A stretch of 64,000 nucleotides of DNA. Origin: Gammaproteobacteria bacterium (GTDB taxonomy: Bacteria > Pseudomonadota > Gammaproteobacteria > Steroidobacterales > Steroidobacteraceae). Positions 30,401 through 38,495 of this stretch are shown piece by piece. Made by a program: the position numbers and the translations under genes. Location of the stretch: NCBI GenBank assembly GCA_016874055.1, contig VGVG01000005.1, positions 1 through 64,000 of the forward strand. Reading direction: 5' to 3'. Position 1 is the stretch's first letter; each line of letters starts with the position of its first letter. Under the pieces are notes generated by a model. It was not told the origin of the DNA. It made no database searches and was given only the letters and a program-made list of their open reading frames with translations.

Positions 30401-30903
30401 CCACGCAGTGCGTACTCGCCTGGCCCGGTCACTTGACTCACCGAGGAATAGCCGACCTCGGTCAAGCGCAGCCGAAAGGCCTCTAACGAGAAGCGCTCGC
30501 CCACGGCAAGCGAGAAGCTGCGGCTCGATACGTATTGTCGCGGTGCGAGACGCTGGAGCAGGGTATCGATGGTAACGAGCACCAGACCGCGAGTCAGTGT
30601 GGGTAGTTCGGCGAGCGCAAGTAGGCGATCGCTCGAAATATCCAAGTGAGGTGAGAACAAGTCATAGGGGAGGACCTCCCAGTCCGGCAGCGTCAGCAGC
30701 CTCAGACCCGGCGGGGCGAAGAATTGCAACTCAGCGCGACGTCGCTCGAGGCTGCGGCTGTCAGGTTCAATGACGAGCCACGGCTTGTCATCGCTCGCGG
30801 CAGCTTCCGCTAGGGCGAGCGCGGTGGCGCTGCCAAGCAGGCCGCTCCAGTGCACCTGCGGGCGCCCGGAATCGGGGATGAGAGGCCGAAGGAGCCGAGA
30901 CAT
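27457..30903 (-). CDS. mfd: transcription-repair coupling factor Mfd
   Basis: A translocase that removes RNA polymerase stalled at DNA lesions and recruits UvrA. 1148 residues, full length. Order seen: the UvrB-like N-terminal module (LLDVFPMGSEGPLRIDLFDDEI), the polymerase-interaction domain (VVHEEYGVGRYVGL), the motor with Walker A CGDVGFGKTEVAMRAA and DEEHRFGV, TATPIPRTL, and the C-terminal TRCF domain. It is divergent from lolC across a 96 bp gap. Confidence 0.97.
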   Translation of the reverse strand: MSRLLRPLIPDSGRPQVHWSGLLGSATALALAEAAASDDKPWLVIEPDSRSLERRRAELQFFAPPGLRLLTLPDWEVLPYDLFSPHLDISSDRLLALAELPTLTRGLVLVTIDTLLQRLAPRQYVSSRSFSLAVGERFSLEAFRLRLTEVGYSSVSQVTGPGEYALRGSLLDVFPMGSEGPLRIDLFDDEIEAIRSFDPETQRSRESIPAVRLLPAREVPLDADATRAFRRRYRTRFEGDPTRSVIYRGVSDGIAPAGIEFYLPLFFDSTDTLFDYLPTATRIANLAGSLDSAIEQAWRSLQQRYDDCCGDIERPLLRLEELFIDLKHVRGSLERYPQIVLDTSRSEDPSPARYDFGAKLPPELRLDPRAEKPLAPLQSFLAHHEGRVLLAADSPGRREVLSELLRGAGLKATACEGWQAFVASESRLALTVAPELTGLTLTDPALTVLSESQLVGTRTRQERRRRKITADPNAILRDLQTLTAGAPVVHEEYGVGRYVGLQSMEVGGQSGEFLVLEYRDSDRLYVPVHSLHLVSRYSGAAPESAPLHKLGTDQWLRARKRAAEKVRDVAAELLDLHAQRKARRASPLPSREFEYQSFANAFPFEETADQAEAIDSVVKGLASEQPMDRIVCGDVGFGKTEVAMRAAFVAVLAGKQVAVLVPTTLLAQQHTANFADRFVDWPVRIESLSRFRSNRESSVILEGIEKGSVDIVIATHRLLHADVRFKDLGLIIVDEEHRFGVRDKERLKTLRAEVHVLTLTATPIPRTLNLALGGLRELSLIATPPAERLAIKTFVREWNDVTVREALVRELRRGGQVYFVHNEVRDIGNVADKLATLAPEASIRVGHGQMRERELEQLMVDFYHRRFDILVCTTIIESGIDIPSANTIVIDRADRFGLAQLHQMRGRVGRSHHQAYAYLMIPSRKELAGDALKRLEALESLEDLGAGFVLATHDLETRGAGEVLGEEQSGEMTEIGLTLYLDMLDRAVKAMKESKHLDLNAPLASQSEIEMRVPALLPEDYVGDVHIRLALYKRIAAAADEAALEELATELVDRFGELSPQTQNLLRNARLRLIARRLGIRRLDFGAHGGHVLFEVENQINPNAVIRLVQNHSREYRLEGPLKLRVSRDLGDEVERYNFVRLLLDKLR

Positions 30904-30914
30904 GGGCGCGCAAG

Positions 30915-30946
30915 CTTACAGTGGGGCCTTCTTACAGTGGGGCCTT
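30915..30946. repeat. perfect 16-bp tandem duplication between mfd and lolC
   Basis: The unit cttacagtggggcctt occurs twice back to back (30915-30930 and 30931-30946) with no mismatch. It begins 12 bp from the mfd start codon and ends 53 bp before the lolC ATG, inside the only region that can hold both promoters. Confidence 0.95.
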
Positions 30947-30999
30947 AAGGAGGCAAGCCCCGAGATGGGACGGTCTCATTGTGTTTAAATCAGGCCCGA

Positions 31000-32277
31000 A
31001 TGTTCCAGCCCGTACCCCTGTTCGTCGGTCTGCGCTATGTGCGCTCGCGAACGCGGAAATTCTTCGTCTCGTTCATTACCTGGGTCTCGCTGGTCGGGGT
31101 CGCGGTAGGAGTCGCCGCGCTCATCGTGGTGCTGTCGGTCATGAACGGTTTCGAGGGCGAACTTCGCGACCGTTTATTGGCCCTTTCTAGTCATGCGCGG
31201 GTTATCGTCGCCGGTGAGTCGGAAGGGAGGTCGCAGGTGCCGGCTCGGGCGGCCGATTACGACTGGCGGGCCGCGCTCGCAGTCTTGCGTACTGACCCGC
31301 GCGTGCGCGGCGTCGCGCCGTATGCCGAAATCCAGGCGCTCGCGCTTCGCTCTCCTGAGATGCTGCCTGTACAACTGCGCGGAGTTGACCCCGCTCTCGA
31401 GCCTTCGGTTTCGGCGGCTGCGGCGACGATGGTCGAGGGAAAGCTCGGCGACCTTGTCGCTGGGTCGGAGCGGCTCGTACTCGGTAGTGTCGTCGCGCGC
31501 CTGCTCGGTGTGGTGGTGGGAGATCAGGTCACTTTACTCGTCCCGGGCGAGTCCGAGGATGGGACGCCTGAGCCGCGCTTGCGGGACTTCGAGGTCAGCG
31601 GAATTTTCGAGATCGGTCTGCACGATCACGACGGAGCGCTGGCGTTTGCGAATCTCGATGACGTCCGTGCGCTCACGTCCGATGATGCGCGTGCCTTCGG
31701 TCTTCACGTGAAGCTAGATGATCCGATGTCGGCTCCCGCGCTCAATGATCAATTTGGCGGTCGCATCGGCTCAGGACTCACGCTGCGCGATTGGACGCAG
31801 GATCACTCGAGTTACTTTCGCGCGATCCGTATTGAGAAACGGATGATGTCCGTGATCCTTTTGTTAATCGTGGGTGTGGCGGCTTTCAACATCGTGGCGA
31901 TGCTCGTCATGGTTGTTACAGATAAGCGCGCCGACATCGCCATCCTGCGTACGCTCGGCGCCTCACCGCGAAGCGTACTCTGCGTCTTTCTCACACAGGG
32001 GCTTGTCATCGGTTGGACGGGTGTTGCACTCGGTATTGTATTCGGTGTGGTGCTCTCGATGAATGTGGCCGAGATCGTGCCAGCGATGGAGTCGATGCTT
32101 GGTTTCCAGGTGATGGACCCGAGTGTGTACTACGTCACACGCATCCCTGCTGAGTTACGCACCGAAAACGTGATCACGATCGGCATTATCGCACTGCTCA
32201 TTACGGCGGCGGCAACCGTCTATCCAGCCCTTCGTGCCTCACGCGTCGCGCCAGCTGAGGCCTTGAGGTACGAGTGA
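31000..32277 (+). CDS. lolC: lipoprotein-releasing ABC transporter permease (LolC/LolE family)
   Basis: An inner-membrane permease of the Lol system, which extracts outer-membrane lipoproteins and passes them to LolA. 425 residues from ATG 31000 (MFQPVPLFVGLRYVRSR); an in-frame ATG at 30979 is less likely. TM1 is the FITWVSLVGVAVGVAALIVV segment. A large periplasmic domain follows, then three C-terminal membrane segments with the coupling region DKRADIAILRTLGASP. The stop overlaps the next permease by 4 bp. Confidence 0.9.
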   Translation: MFQPVPLFVGLRYVRSRTRKFFVSFITWVSLVGVAVGVAALIVVLSVMNGFEGELRDRLLALSSHARVIVAGESEGRSQVPARAADYDWRAALAVLRTDPRVRGVAPYAEIQALALRSPEMLPVQLRGVDPALEPSVSAAAATMVEGKLGDLVAGSERLVLGSVVARLLGVVVGDQVTLLVPGESEDGTPEPRLRDFEVSGIFEIGLHDHDGALAFANLDDVRALTSDDARAFGLHVKLDDPMSAPALNDQFGGRIGSGLTLRDWTQDHSSYFRAIRIEKRMMSVILLLIVGVAAFNIVAMLVMVVTDKRADIAILRTLGASPRSVLCVFLTQGLVIGWTGVALGIVFGVVLSMNVAEIVPAMESMLGFQVMDPSVYYVTRIPAELRTENVITIGIIALLITAAATVYPALRASRVAPAEALRYE

Positions 32278-33527
32278 TATCGTCCAATTCCTGGAGTTGG
32301 ATGGTCGGTACGCGTTATCTACGCTCGACGCATCATCGAGGCTTCGTATCGTTCGTGGCCTTCATGTCGATGGCTGGCCTCACGCTGGGCGTCGCCGTGC
32401 TGATCGTGGTGCTGTCGGTGATGAATGGCTTCGAACGCGAATTGCGTTCTCGCATCTTGTCGGTGACCTCTCACGCCACCCTGATGGGGCTCGAGGGGGC
32501 ACTGCAGGATTGGCAGGGCATACGTCGTCTTGCGCTGCAGGCGCCGGGTGTTCGATACGCCGTACCTTACATCGAGGCCCGGGCAATGATCGCTAACGGA
32601 TCGCGCGTTCTCGGCAGCGCGATACGCGGCATCGACCCGGCTCTCGAGCGTAAAGCGACCGGTATTGCTCAGCAGGTACGCGACGCCCGCATCGAAGATC
32701 TGACCCCGGGATCGTGGAAGATCATTCTCGGTACGTCGCTCGCGCGCGAGCTCGGCGTTGCACGGGGCGACCTAATCGTCGTCATCGTACCGGAGGGCAG
32801 TGCCACACCAGCAGGGGTGGTGCCGCGGATGCGTCGAGTCGAGGTCGTCGGTACGTTCGAGTCGGGCACGTACGAGTTCGATCGCAGTCTTGCGCTCATA
32901 AATATCAACGATGCTGCGCGACTTTACCGTCTCGGCAGCGACGTCACGGGAGTACGCCTCGCACTTGAAGATCCCGTGCGTGCACCCGAGGTGGTGCGCG
33001 ATCTTGCCCTCGCGCTAGGCGGCGGGTATTACGTGAGCGACTGGACACGCAACCACGCCAACTTTTTCCAATCGATTGAACTTACCAAAGGCATGATGTT
33101 CATCATCTTGCTCATCATCGTGGGCGTTGCGGCCTTCAACATTATCTCGACGCTCGTCATGACCGTCAAAGACAAGCAAGACGATATCGCACTGCTTCGC
33201 ACGCTAGGTGCAATACCTGCGGACATTCTGCAGATCTTTGTAGTACAGGGAGTCCTGATCGGCCTTGTTGGCACACTCGTAGGAGCCGCTCTCGGGATCG
33301 TACTCGCTGATAATGTCGAGGTTATCGTACGCGGTATCGAAAGCGTGTTCGGCATACAGTTCATGGATGCGAAGGTGTATTTCATGACCGATTTACCTGC
33401 CTACGTGGAATGGACGGACGTCGCCCGAGTCTGTGGCGTGGCCTTCGCGCTCTGCGCCCTCGCGACGCTGTATCCGGCCTGGCGGGCTTCGCGAACTCAA
33501 CCGGCGGAGGTGTTGCGCCATGAGTGA
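32274..33527 (+). CDS. lolE: lipoprotein-releasing ABC transporter permease, second LolC/LolE-family subunit
   Basis: A paralogue of the preceding gene, 417 residues from GTG 32274. It shares the [21 protein letters not shown] first membrane segment and the cytoplasmic loop [16 protein letters not shown]. It pairs with the first permease to make the LolCE heterodimer. Assigning C versus E between the two rests on order alone. It overlaps lolD by 8 bp. Confidence 0.88.
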   Translation: MISSNSWSWMVGTRYLRSTHHRGFVSFVAFMSMAGLTLGVAVLIVVLSVMNGFERELRSRILSVTSHATLMGLEGALQDWQGIRRLALQAPGVRYAVPYIEARAMIANGSRVLGSAIRGIDPALERKATGIAQQVRDARIEDLTPGSWKIILGTSLARELGVARGDLIVVIVPEGSATPAGVVPRMRRVEVVGTFESGTYEFDRSLALININDAARLYRLGSDVTGVRLALEDPVRAPEVVRDLALALGGGYYVSDWTRNHANFFQSIELTKGMMFIILLIIVGVAAFNIISTLVMTVKDKQDDIALLRTLGAIPADILQIFVVQGVLIGLVGTLVGAALGIVLADNVEVIVRGIESVFGIQFMDAKVYFMTDLPAYVEWTDVARVCGVAFALCALATLYPAWRASRTQPAEVLRHE

Positions 33528-34197
33528 GGTCGTGCTCGAGGCAGAAGGTGTTGTGCGGGAGTTTCGTGAAGGAACCTCAACACTGCGCGTCCTCGATGGG
33601 GTCGATCTGCGCTTGCTACGCGGAGAGTGCGTCGCAATTGTCGGTGCCTCGGGCTCGGGCAAGACAACGCTGCTGCAAATTCTCGGGGGACTCGACCGGC
33701 CGACGCACGGTAGTGTGCGTGTCGAAGGTCGAAATCTGAATGGCCTCCATGAAATTGAGCGCAGTAAGCTCCGGAACCGCACCATCGGCTTCGTTTATCA
33801 GTTCCATCATTTGTTGGCAGAATTTAGCGCCCTCGAGAATGTGGCGATGCCTTTGCTCGTACGTCGGCTGCCGACGATCGAGGCGAAATCTCGCGCCAGA
33901 GCGATCCTCGAAGAGGTGGGGCTTGGTGGGCGGCTTACTCATCGTCCGTACCAGCTCTCGGGCGGCGAGCGTCAGCGTGCGGCAGTCGCTCGCGCACTCG
34001 TTACCGAGCCGGTGCTCGTCTTGGCTGACGAACCCACAGGAAATCTCGATGGGTGCAATGCCGAGCAGGTGTTCGAGCTGATGCTTCGACTGAATCGGGA
34101 TCGACGCACGACGCTTGTGATCGTGACGCACGATAATCGGCTCGCGGCGCGCACGGATCGCGTACTCACACTGACCGAAGGTCGGGTCGTCGAGTAG
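33520..34197 (+). CDS. lolD: lipoprotein-releasing ABC transporter ATP-binding protein LolD
   Basis: The ATPase of the LolCDE complex. 225 residues from ATG 33520. Walker A is [12 protein letters not shown], the signature is [15 protein letters not shown] and Walker B is [13 protein letters not shown]. The H-loop is [21 protein letters not shown] is the LolD-type Q-loop. The gene order is permease-permease-ATPase; E. coli has lolC-lolD-lolE. Confidence 0.95.
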   Translation: MSEVVLEAEGVVREFREGTSTLRVLDGVDLRLLRGECVAIVGASGSGKTTLLQILGGLDRPTHGSVRVEGRNLNGLHEIERSKLRNRTIGFVYQFHHLLAEFSALENVAMPLLVRRLPTIEAKSRARAILEEVGLGGRLTHRPYQLSGGERQRAAVARALVTEPVLVLADEPTGNLDGCNAEQVFELMLRLNRDRRTTLVIVTHDNRLAARTDRVLTLTEGRVVE

Positions 34198-34719
34198 TCT
34201 ATTGCCCGCATCCAGGCAAATTAATTAGTTCAGACGTCTGAGCGCGGACCTCGCTAGCAGTTCCTTCTGAGTACGTGTAAGCGCCAGTTCCGTTACAGTG
34301 AAAACTATTCCGCCAGACCGAACACCATAGGCTCGACGGCGACGAATCCTCCGCCTTCGCTACCCAGGCTCTCGCAAGGTAGATGGTGCTGCGTTCGAGC
34401 GTCGTCGTTACGCCTCGTTCAAGGTCGGTGGTCGCCTCTACGATTGAATTCGTCGAGGGGATCGATGCGTAGTGAATCATGATCCCCGTTGGTATCGCAG
34501 CGCCAGAGCGTCTCGCTAGGATGGCACTGCATTGGCGCGTCGATCTGATACGCGAAGTATCTATGGCGGCCTTAAGGCGACGTGACGCTGCACCTAAGCA
34601 AAGGAATACCGCCGCCGCGGCGGCCTCAGGTCCTCCTGCAGGAGGACCCCCTATAGCTGTATTATCCCGGGTCAGTCTCGTTCGGGCCTTGCCCACGTCA
34701 CGCAGGAAACGCCCAGCCC
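34198..34719. other. 522-bp gap between lolD and msbA
   Basis: No recognisable gene. Open frames exist on both strands (minus 34199-34855 and plus 34479-34904), but neither translation resembles a known family and both run into msbA. The right half is rich in symmetric sequence: a 14-bp palindrome at 34611-34624 and a 20-bp palindrome at 34629-34648, followed by a TATTAT at 34660-34665 that may be the msbA -10 element. Confidence 0.6.
34629..34648. repeat. perfect 20-bp palindrome upstream of msbA
   Basis: The sequence ggtcctcctg followed directly by its reverse complement caggaggacc, with no loop. A second perfect palindrome, gccgccg-cggcggc, lies 4 bp upstream (34611-34624). The position, 12 bp before a possible -10 hexamer, suits an operator. 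A transcript hairpin is less likely because there is no loop. Confidence 0.85.
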
Positions 34720-36471
34720 TTGAGCCAACGGACGGTCGAAATCGCCGACGCTTCCAAGGTATACCGCAGGTTGCTGGGGTACGCGCGTCCCCACATCGGT
34801 ATGTTCCTGATCGGCGTGCTCGGAATGGCGCTCTTTGCTGCCACCGATGCGGCACTCGCGTATCTCGTGCAGCGTTTCTTGGGCGGTGCTTTCGTCGAGC
34901 CTGACCCGCGCATCCTTTGGGTCATCCCGCTCGGGGCCGTGGCACTCTTCATCGGACGCGGAATCGGTGACTACGTCTCGAATTTTTTTCCGGGCTGGGT
35001 AGGGCGACAGGTCATCAAGTCGCTTCGTGCTGAGCTCTTCGCGCATTACCTGAGACTACCCACGCATCATTTCGATGCCGCCACGACAGGTGGTCTGCTG
35101 TCGAGACTTACGTTCAATATAGAGCTTGTCGCCGAGGCCACGACGAACGCAGTGACCGTACTGATTCGTGACACGCTCACCATCATCGGTCTTGTGGGGA
35201 TACTACTGTGGTACAACTGGCAGCTCGCGGCGCTTGTACTAATTCTTGTGCTGCCGATCTCCTTTTTGATCCAGCACATCAATCGTTCGTTCCGACGCTA
35301 TAGCGCTCGCATTCAGACGTCGATGGGTGATATCACACGTGTCGCGAAAGAAGCGCTCGATGGGCAAAAGGTCATCAAGAGCTTTAACGCGGAGCAATAT
35401 GAAGAGACGATCTTCGCTGACGCTAACGAGCGCAATCGTCACAGTAATATGCGCCTCGTCGGAGCGCGGGCTCTCGCCAACCCGATCGTGCAGATCATCG
35501 CATCGCTTGGTCTCGCCGGCGTGCTGTTCGTGTCGATACGCCAAGTTTTCAATGCTGAGATGCGGGTCGATGAGTTCGTGGCGTTTCTCACAGCGCTTTT
35601 ACTGCTGACTGCGCCGCTGCGTCGACTCGTACAGGTATTCGGGCCGCTACAGCAAGGCATTGCAGCAGGAGCGAGTGTGTTCGAGGTACTCGACACCCCC
35701 GTCGAGGATGTTGGCGGTACCCGCGTTCTCGAACGTGCATGTGGCGAAATCGAGTTTCGGAATGTGAGTTTCAGCTACCCCAGCGCACAGGGCGAAGCCC
35801 TCTCAAATGTAAGCTTCAAAGTTCAGCTGGGCCAGACCGTCGCGATCGTCGGCAAGTCGGGCAGCGGTAAGAGCACGCTCGCCAATCTTTTGTCGCGGTT
35901 CATCGATCCGGAGTCTGGGGGCGTTTTCCTCGACGGTATCGATTTACGCGAGTACCCACGGGCCGATGTGCGCAGGCAGGTGAGTCTTGTCAGTCAGGAG
36001 ATCGTGCTGTTCGACGACAGCATCCGTCGCAATATTGCCTTCAATATTGCCGCTGTCACATCGCCTGCAGTCGAAGAAGCGGCGACTGCTGCGTATGTTT
36101 TGGACTTTTCTGCCGAGTTACCACGAGGCCTCGATACACCTGTCGGTGAGCGCGGATCACAGCTTTCCGGTGGACAAAGACAGCGCGTCTCTATCGCACG
36201 CGCATTGCTGAAGAACGCGCCGGTGCTCGTGCTCGATGAGGCGACGAGTGCTCTTGATAACGAATCCGAACGTCATATCCAGGCCGCACTCGCGACGCTG
36301 CGGCGTGGACGTACAACGCTCGTCATCGCTCATCGACTCTCCACTATTGAGCAGGCCGATCTCATCGTCGTATTGCATGAGGGGCGAGTGGTAGAGACCG
36401 GCACTCATACGGAGCTGATCGCCGGCAACGGGATGTACGCACAACTCCACCAGTTACAGTTCGCGGTCTGA
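34720..36471 (+). CDS. msbA: lipid A export ATP-binding/permease protein MsbA
   Basis: A half-transporter that flips lipid A-core across the inner membrane. 583 residues from TTG 34720 (SQRTVEIADASKVYRRLLGY). Six membrane segments fill the first 320 residues. The ATPase domain has Walker A GKSGSGKST, signature LSGGQRQRVSIARALL and Walker B VLVLDEATSALD. The stop overlaps the lpxK ATG (TGATG), as in the usual msbA-lpxK pair. Confidence 0.96.
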   Translation: MSQRTVEIADASKVYRRLLGYARPHIGMFLIGVLGMALFAATDAALAYLVQRFLGGAFVEPDPRILWVIPLGAVALFIGRGIGDYVSNFFPGWVGRQVIKSLRAELFAHYLRLPTHHFDAATTGGLLSRLTFNIELVAEATTNAVTVLIRDTLTIIGLVGILLWYNWQLAALVLILVLPISFLIQHINRSFRRYSARIQTSMGDITRVAKEALDGQKVIKSFNAEQYEETIFADANERNRHSNMRLVGARALANPIVQIIASLGLAGVLFVSIRQVFNAEMRVDEFVAFLTALLLLTAPLRRLVQVFGPLQQGIAAGASVFEVLDTPVEDVGGTRVLERACGEIEFRNVSFSYPSAQGEALSNVSFKVQLGQTVAIVGKSGSGKSTLANLLSRFIDPESGGVFLDGIDLREYPRADVRRQVSLVSQEIVLFDDSIRRNIAFNIAAVTSPAVEEAATAAYVLDFSAELPRGLDTPVGERGSQLSGGQRQRVSIARALLKNAPVLVLDEATSALDNESERHIQAALATLRRGRTTLVIAHRLSTIEQADLIVVLHEGRVVETGTHTELIAGNGMYAQLHQLQFAV

Positions 36472-37511
36472 TGTCGAGTACTGCTTCGCGATGGCTGGAA
36501 GGGGTGTGGTACGAGGGTCGAACAGGTGCCCTGTTTCTCACACCGCTTGCCGGCTTATTCGCCCTCGGTACGGCAGCTCGACGATTTTTGTTCCGCCGCG
36601 GATGGTGGCGCTCCTACAGGGCCCGGGTGCCTGTCGTGATTATCGGCAATTTGTCTGTGGGAGGTACCGGTAAGAGCCCGCTCGTGGCGGCGCTCTCGAC
36701 TCTCCTTCGCAGTCGGGGGATTAAGCCCGGCATCCTGACGCGCGGGTATGGAGCGGCTGTCAGATCGCCCATTCGCGTCACGCGCGACTCCCAAGCGGCG
36801 GAGGTAGGCGATGAGCCGCTTATGCTTGCCACTTCGACGGGCGTCGAGGTGATGGTCGCGTCGGATCGTGCAGCAGGCGCTCGCTCGCTCGAGTCGCTCG
36901 GCGTCGACGTGATCCTTTGTGACGATGGACTTCAGCATTACGCGCTCGACCGCGATCTTGAAGTGGTTGTCGTCGATGCCCGGCGCGGGCTTGGCAACGG
37001 GCGACTTCTGCCTGCAGGTCCCTTACGAGAATCCGCCCAAAGATTGGAGTCGGTCGATTGGGTCGTTATCAATGGCGGGGAAGCGGGCGGAAAAACCTTT
37101 TGGCAAGGACGCGCCGGCACGGTTGTGATGCAACTCGTTCCCGAGGCTGCTCGGGGGGTTGCCAATCCGCTCACTTGGCAGAGTGTCGGGCGCTGGCGTG
37201 GTGAGGCTGTTCATGCTGTTGCGGGGATCGGCCACCCGGCGAGATTCTTTGACCTGCTGCGCGCTGCGGGAGTTGAGCCTATCGAACACGCGTTTGGCGA
37301 CCATCATGCCTTCACCGCCGCCGACCTTACCTTCGAGGACGATCGGCCGATTCTGATGACATCTAAAGATGCCGTAAAATGCCGGAACTTCGCCGACGCG
37401 CGTTGCTGGGAGATTCCTGTGGCGACGCGGCTGCTGCCGGATGGTGCGCGCAGTCTCGTCGAAGCTATCGAGACGTTGTGTCTTGCTGAAAAAAAATCGG
37501 AGTCTGCTTGA
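36471..37511 (+). CDS. lpxK: tetraacyldisaccharide 4'-kinase LpxK
   Basis: Phosphorylates the 4' position of the lipid A disaccharide. 346 residues. The P-loop is in VPVVIIGNLSVGGTGKSPLV. DDGLQHYALDRDLEVVVVD carries the catalytic Asp, and GIGHPARFFDLL and FGDHHAFT are typical of the C-terminal half. It lies between msbA and the Trm112-like gene. Confidence 0.96.
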   Translation: MSSTASRWLEGVWYEGRTGALFLTPLAGLFALGTAARRFLFRRGWWRSYRARVPVVIIGNLSVGGTGKSPLVAALSTLLRSRGIKPGILTRGYGAAVRSPIRVTRDSQAAEVGDEPLMLATSTGVEVMVASDRAAGARSLESLGVDVILCDDGLQHYALDRDLEVVVVDARRGLGNGRLLPAGPLRESAQRLESVDWVVINGGEAGGKTFWQGRAGTVVMQLVPEAARGVANPLTWQSVGRWRGEAVHAVAGIGHPARFFDLLRAAGVEPIEHAFGDHHAFTAADLTFEDDRPILMTSKDAVKCRNFADARCWEIPVATRLLPDGARSLVEAIETLCLAEKKSESA

Positions 37512-37512
37512 T

Positions 37513-37701
37513 ATGGAACCTCGACTGCTCGACATCCTAGCCTGCCCGATCTGTAAGGGGCCGCTCGTTCAAAATCGCGAACAGCGGGTGCTCGTCTGTC
37601 GTGCAGATCGGCTCGCTTTCCCGATCCAAGATGGTATTCCGGTCATGCTAGAGGAGGAGGCTAAGTTACTCGCAGCCGATGATCCGTTACTTGAGCGCTA
37701 A
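37513..37701 (+). CDS. Trm112-family small protein (YcaR-like)
   Basis: A 62-residue protein starting MEPRLLDILACPICKGPL. CPIC and a single later Cys (LVCRAD) form the metal-ribbon-like core; RLAFPIQDGIPVML is the family's closing motif. E. coli YcaR occupies the same place between lpxK and kdsB. Its role is unknown; Trm112 proteins in eukaryotes and archaea activate methyltransferases. Confidence 0.88.
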   Translation: MEPRLLDILACPICKGPLVQNREQRVLVCRADRLAFPIQDGIPVMLEEEAKLLAADDPLLER

Positions 37702-37715
37702 GCCTTAAAGAACGT

Positions 37716-38483
37716 ATGTACCGCATCGTTATCCCCGCTCGCTACGCCTCGACTCGATTACCCGGTAAGCCGCTGCTCCCGCTTGCGGGAAGGCCGATGA
37801 TTGCGTGGGTGCACGATCGCGCGCTCGCCTGCTCAGCCGACGAAGTGATCATTGCCACCGATGATGAGCGCATTTGCGTCGTTGCCGAGGCCTTCGGCGC
37901 GTCAGTCGAGATGACGGCCGTCGAACACGCGAGCGGCACCGATCGCATCGCCGAGGTAGCCACCCGTCGCAGCTGGCTCGATCAGGACATTGTGGTCAAT
38001 TTGCAGGGGGATGAGCCCTCGATGCCGGCCGAGCTTATCGAGCAGGTGGCCATGCTGCTCATCGATCATTCGGAGGCAGACATAGCGACGCTTGCGACGC
38101 CCATCGAGCATCGCGATGAATATTTTGATCAGAACGCCGTGAAGGTGGTGACCGATCTGCAGGGTCGAGGGCTTTACTTCAGTCGTGCACCAATTCCGTG
38201 GTTTCGCGATCAGTTAGGGCCCGATGGGCTCGACCTACTGCCCACGGTGGCGAGGCGGCATCTCGGCATTTACGCTTACCGAGTCGGTGCGCTGCGCCGG
38301 CTCGCATCGATGGTGCCCACGCCACTTGAGCAAGTCGAAAAATTAGAGCAGCTCAGGATGCTTGCTCATGGACTCCGTATTCAGGTGGGTGAGGCGACGT
38401 GTCGCCCGGGACCGGATGTCAATACGGTGGAAGATCTCGCGCGTGCTGCCGCCGCTATTGAGCGGTCAGTCGGCACGCGCTAA
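37716..38483 (+). CDS. kdsB: 3-deoxy-manno-octulosonate cytidylyltransferase (CMP-Kdo synthetase)
   Basis: Activates Kdo with CTP for the inner core of lipopolysaccharide. 255 residues. IPARYASTRLPGKPLLPLAG is the nucleotide-binding start. VVNLQGDEP, YFSRAPIPWFRD and HLGIYAYR are standard motifs. The PNTVEDL-type ending reads VNTVEDLARA. It ends 12 bp from the convergent rne. Confidence 0.97.
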   Translation: MYRIVIPARYASTRLPGKPLLPLAGRPMIAWVHDRALACSADEVIIATDDERICVVAEAFGASVEMTAVEHASGTDRIAEVATRRSWLDQDIVVNLQGDEPSMPAELIEQVAMLLIDHSEADIATLATPIEHRDEYFDQNAVKVVTDLQGRGLYFSRAPIPWFRDQLGPDGLDLLPTVARRHLGIYAYRVGALRRLASMVPTPLEQVEKLEQLRMLAHGLRIQVGEATCRPGPDVNTVEDLARAAAAIERSVGTR

Positions 38484-38495
38484 ACGATCGCTAAC

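Noticed and set aside
34199-34855. 218-residue minus-strand open frame over the lolD-msbA gap
   Set aside because: No family motif is recognisable, it overlaps the msbA start by 136 bp, and neighbouring frames look no worse. Kept only as a note in the gap entry.
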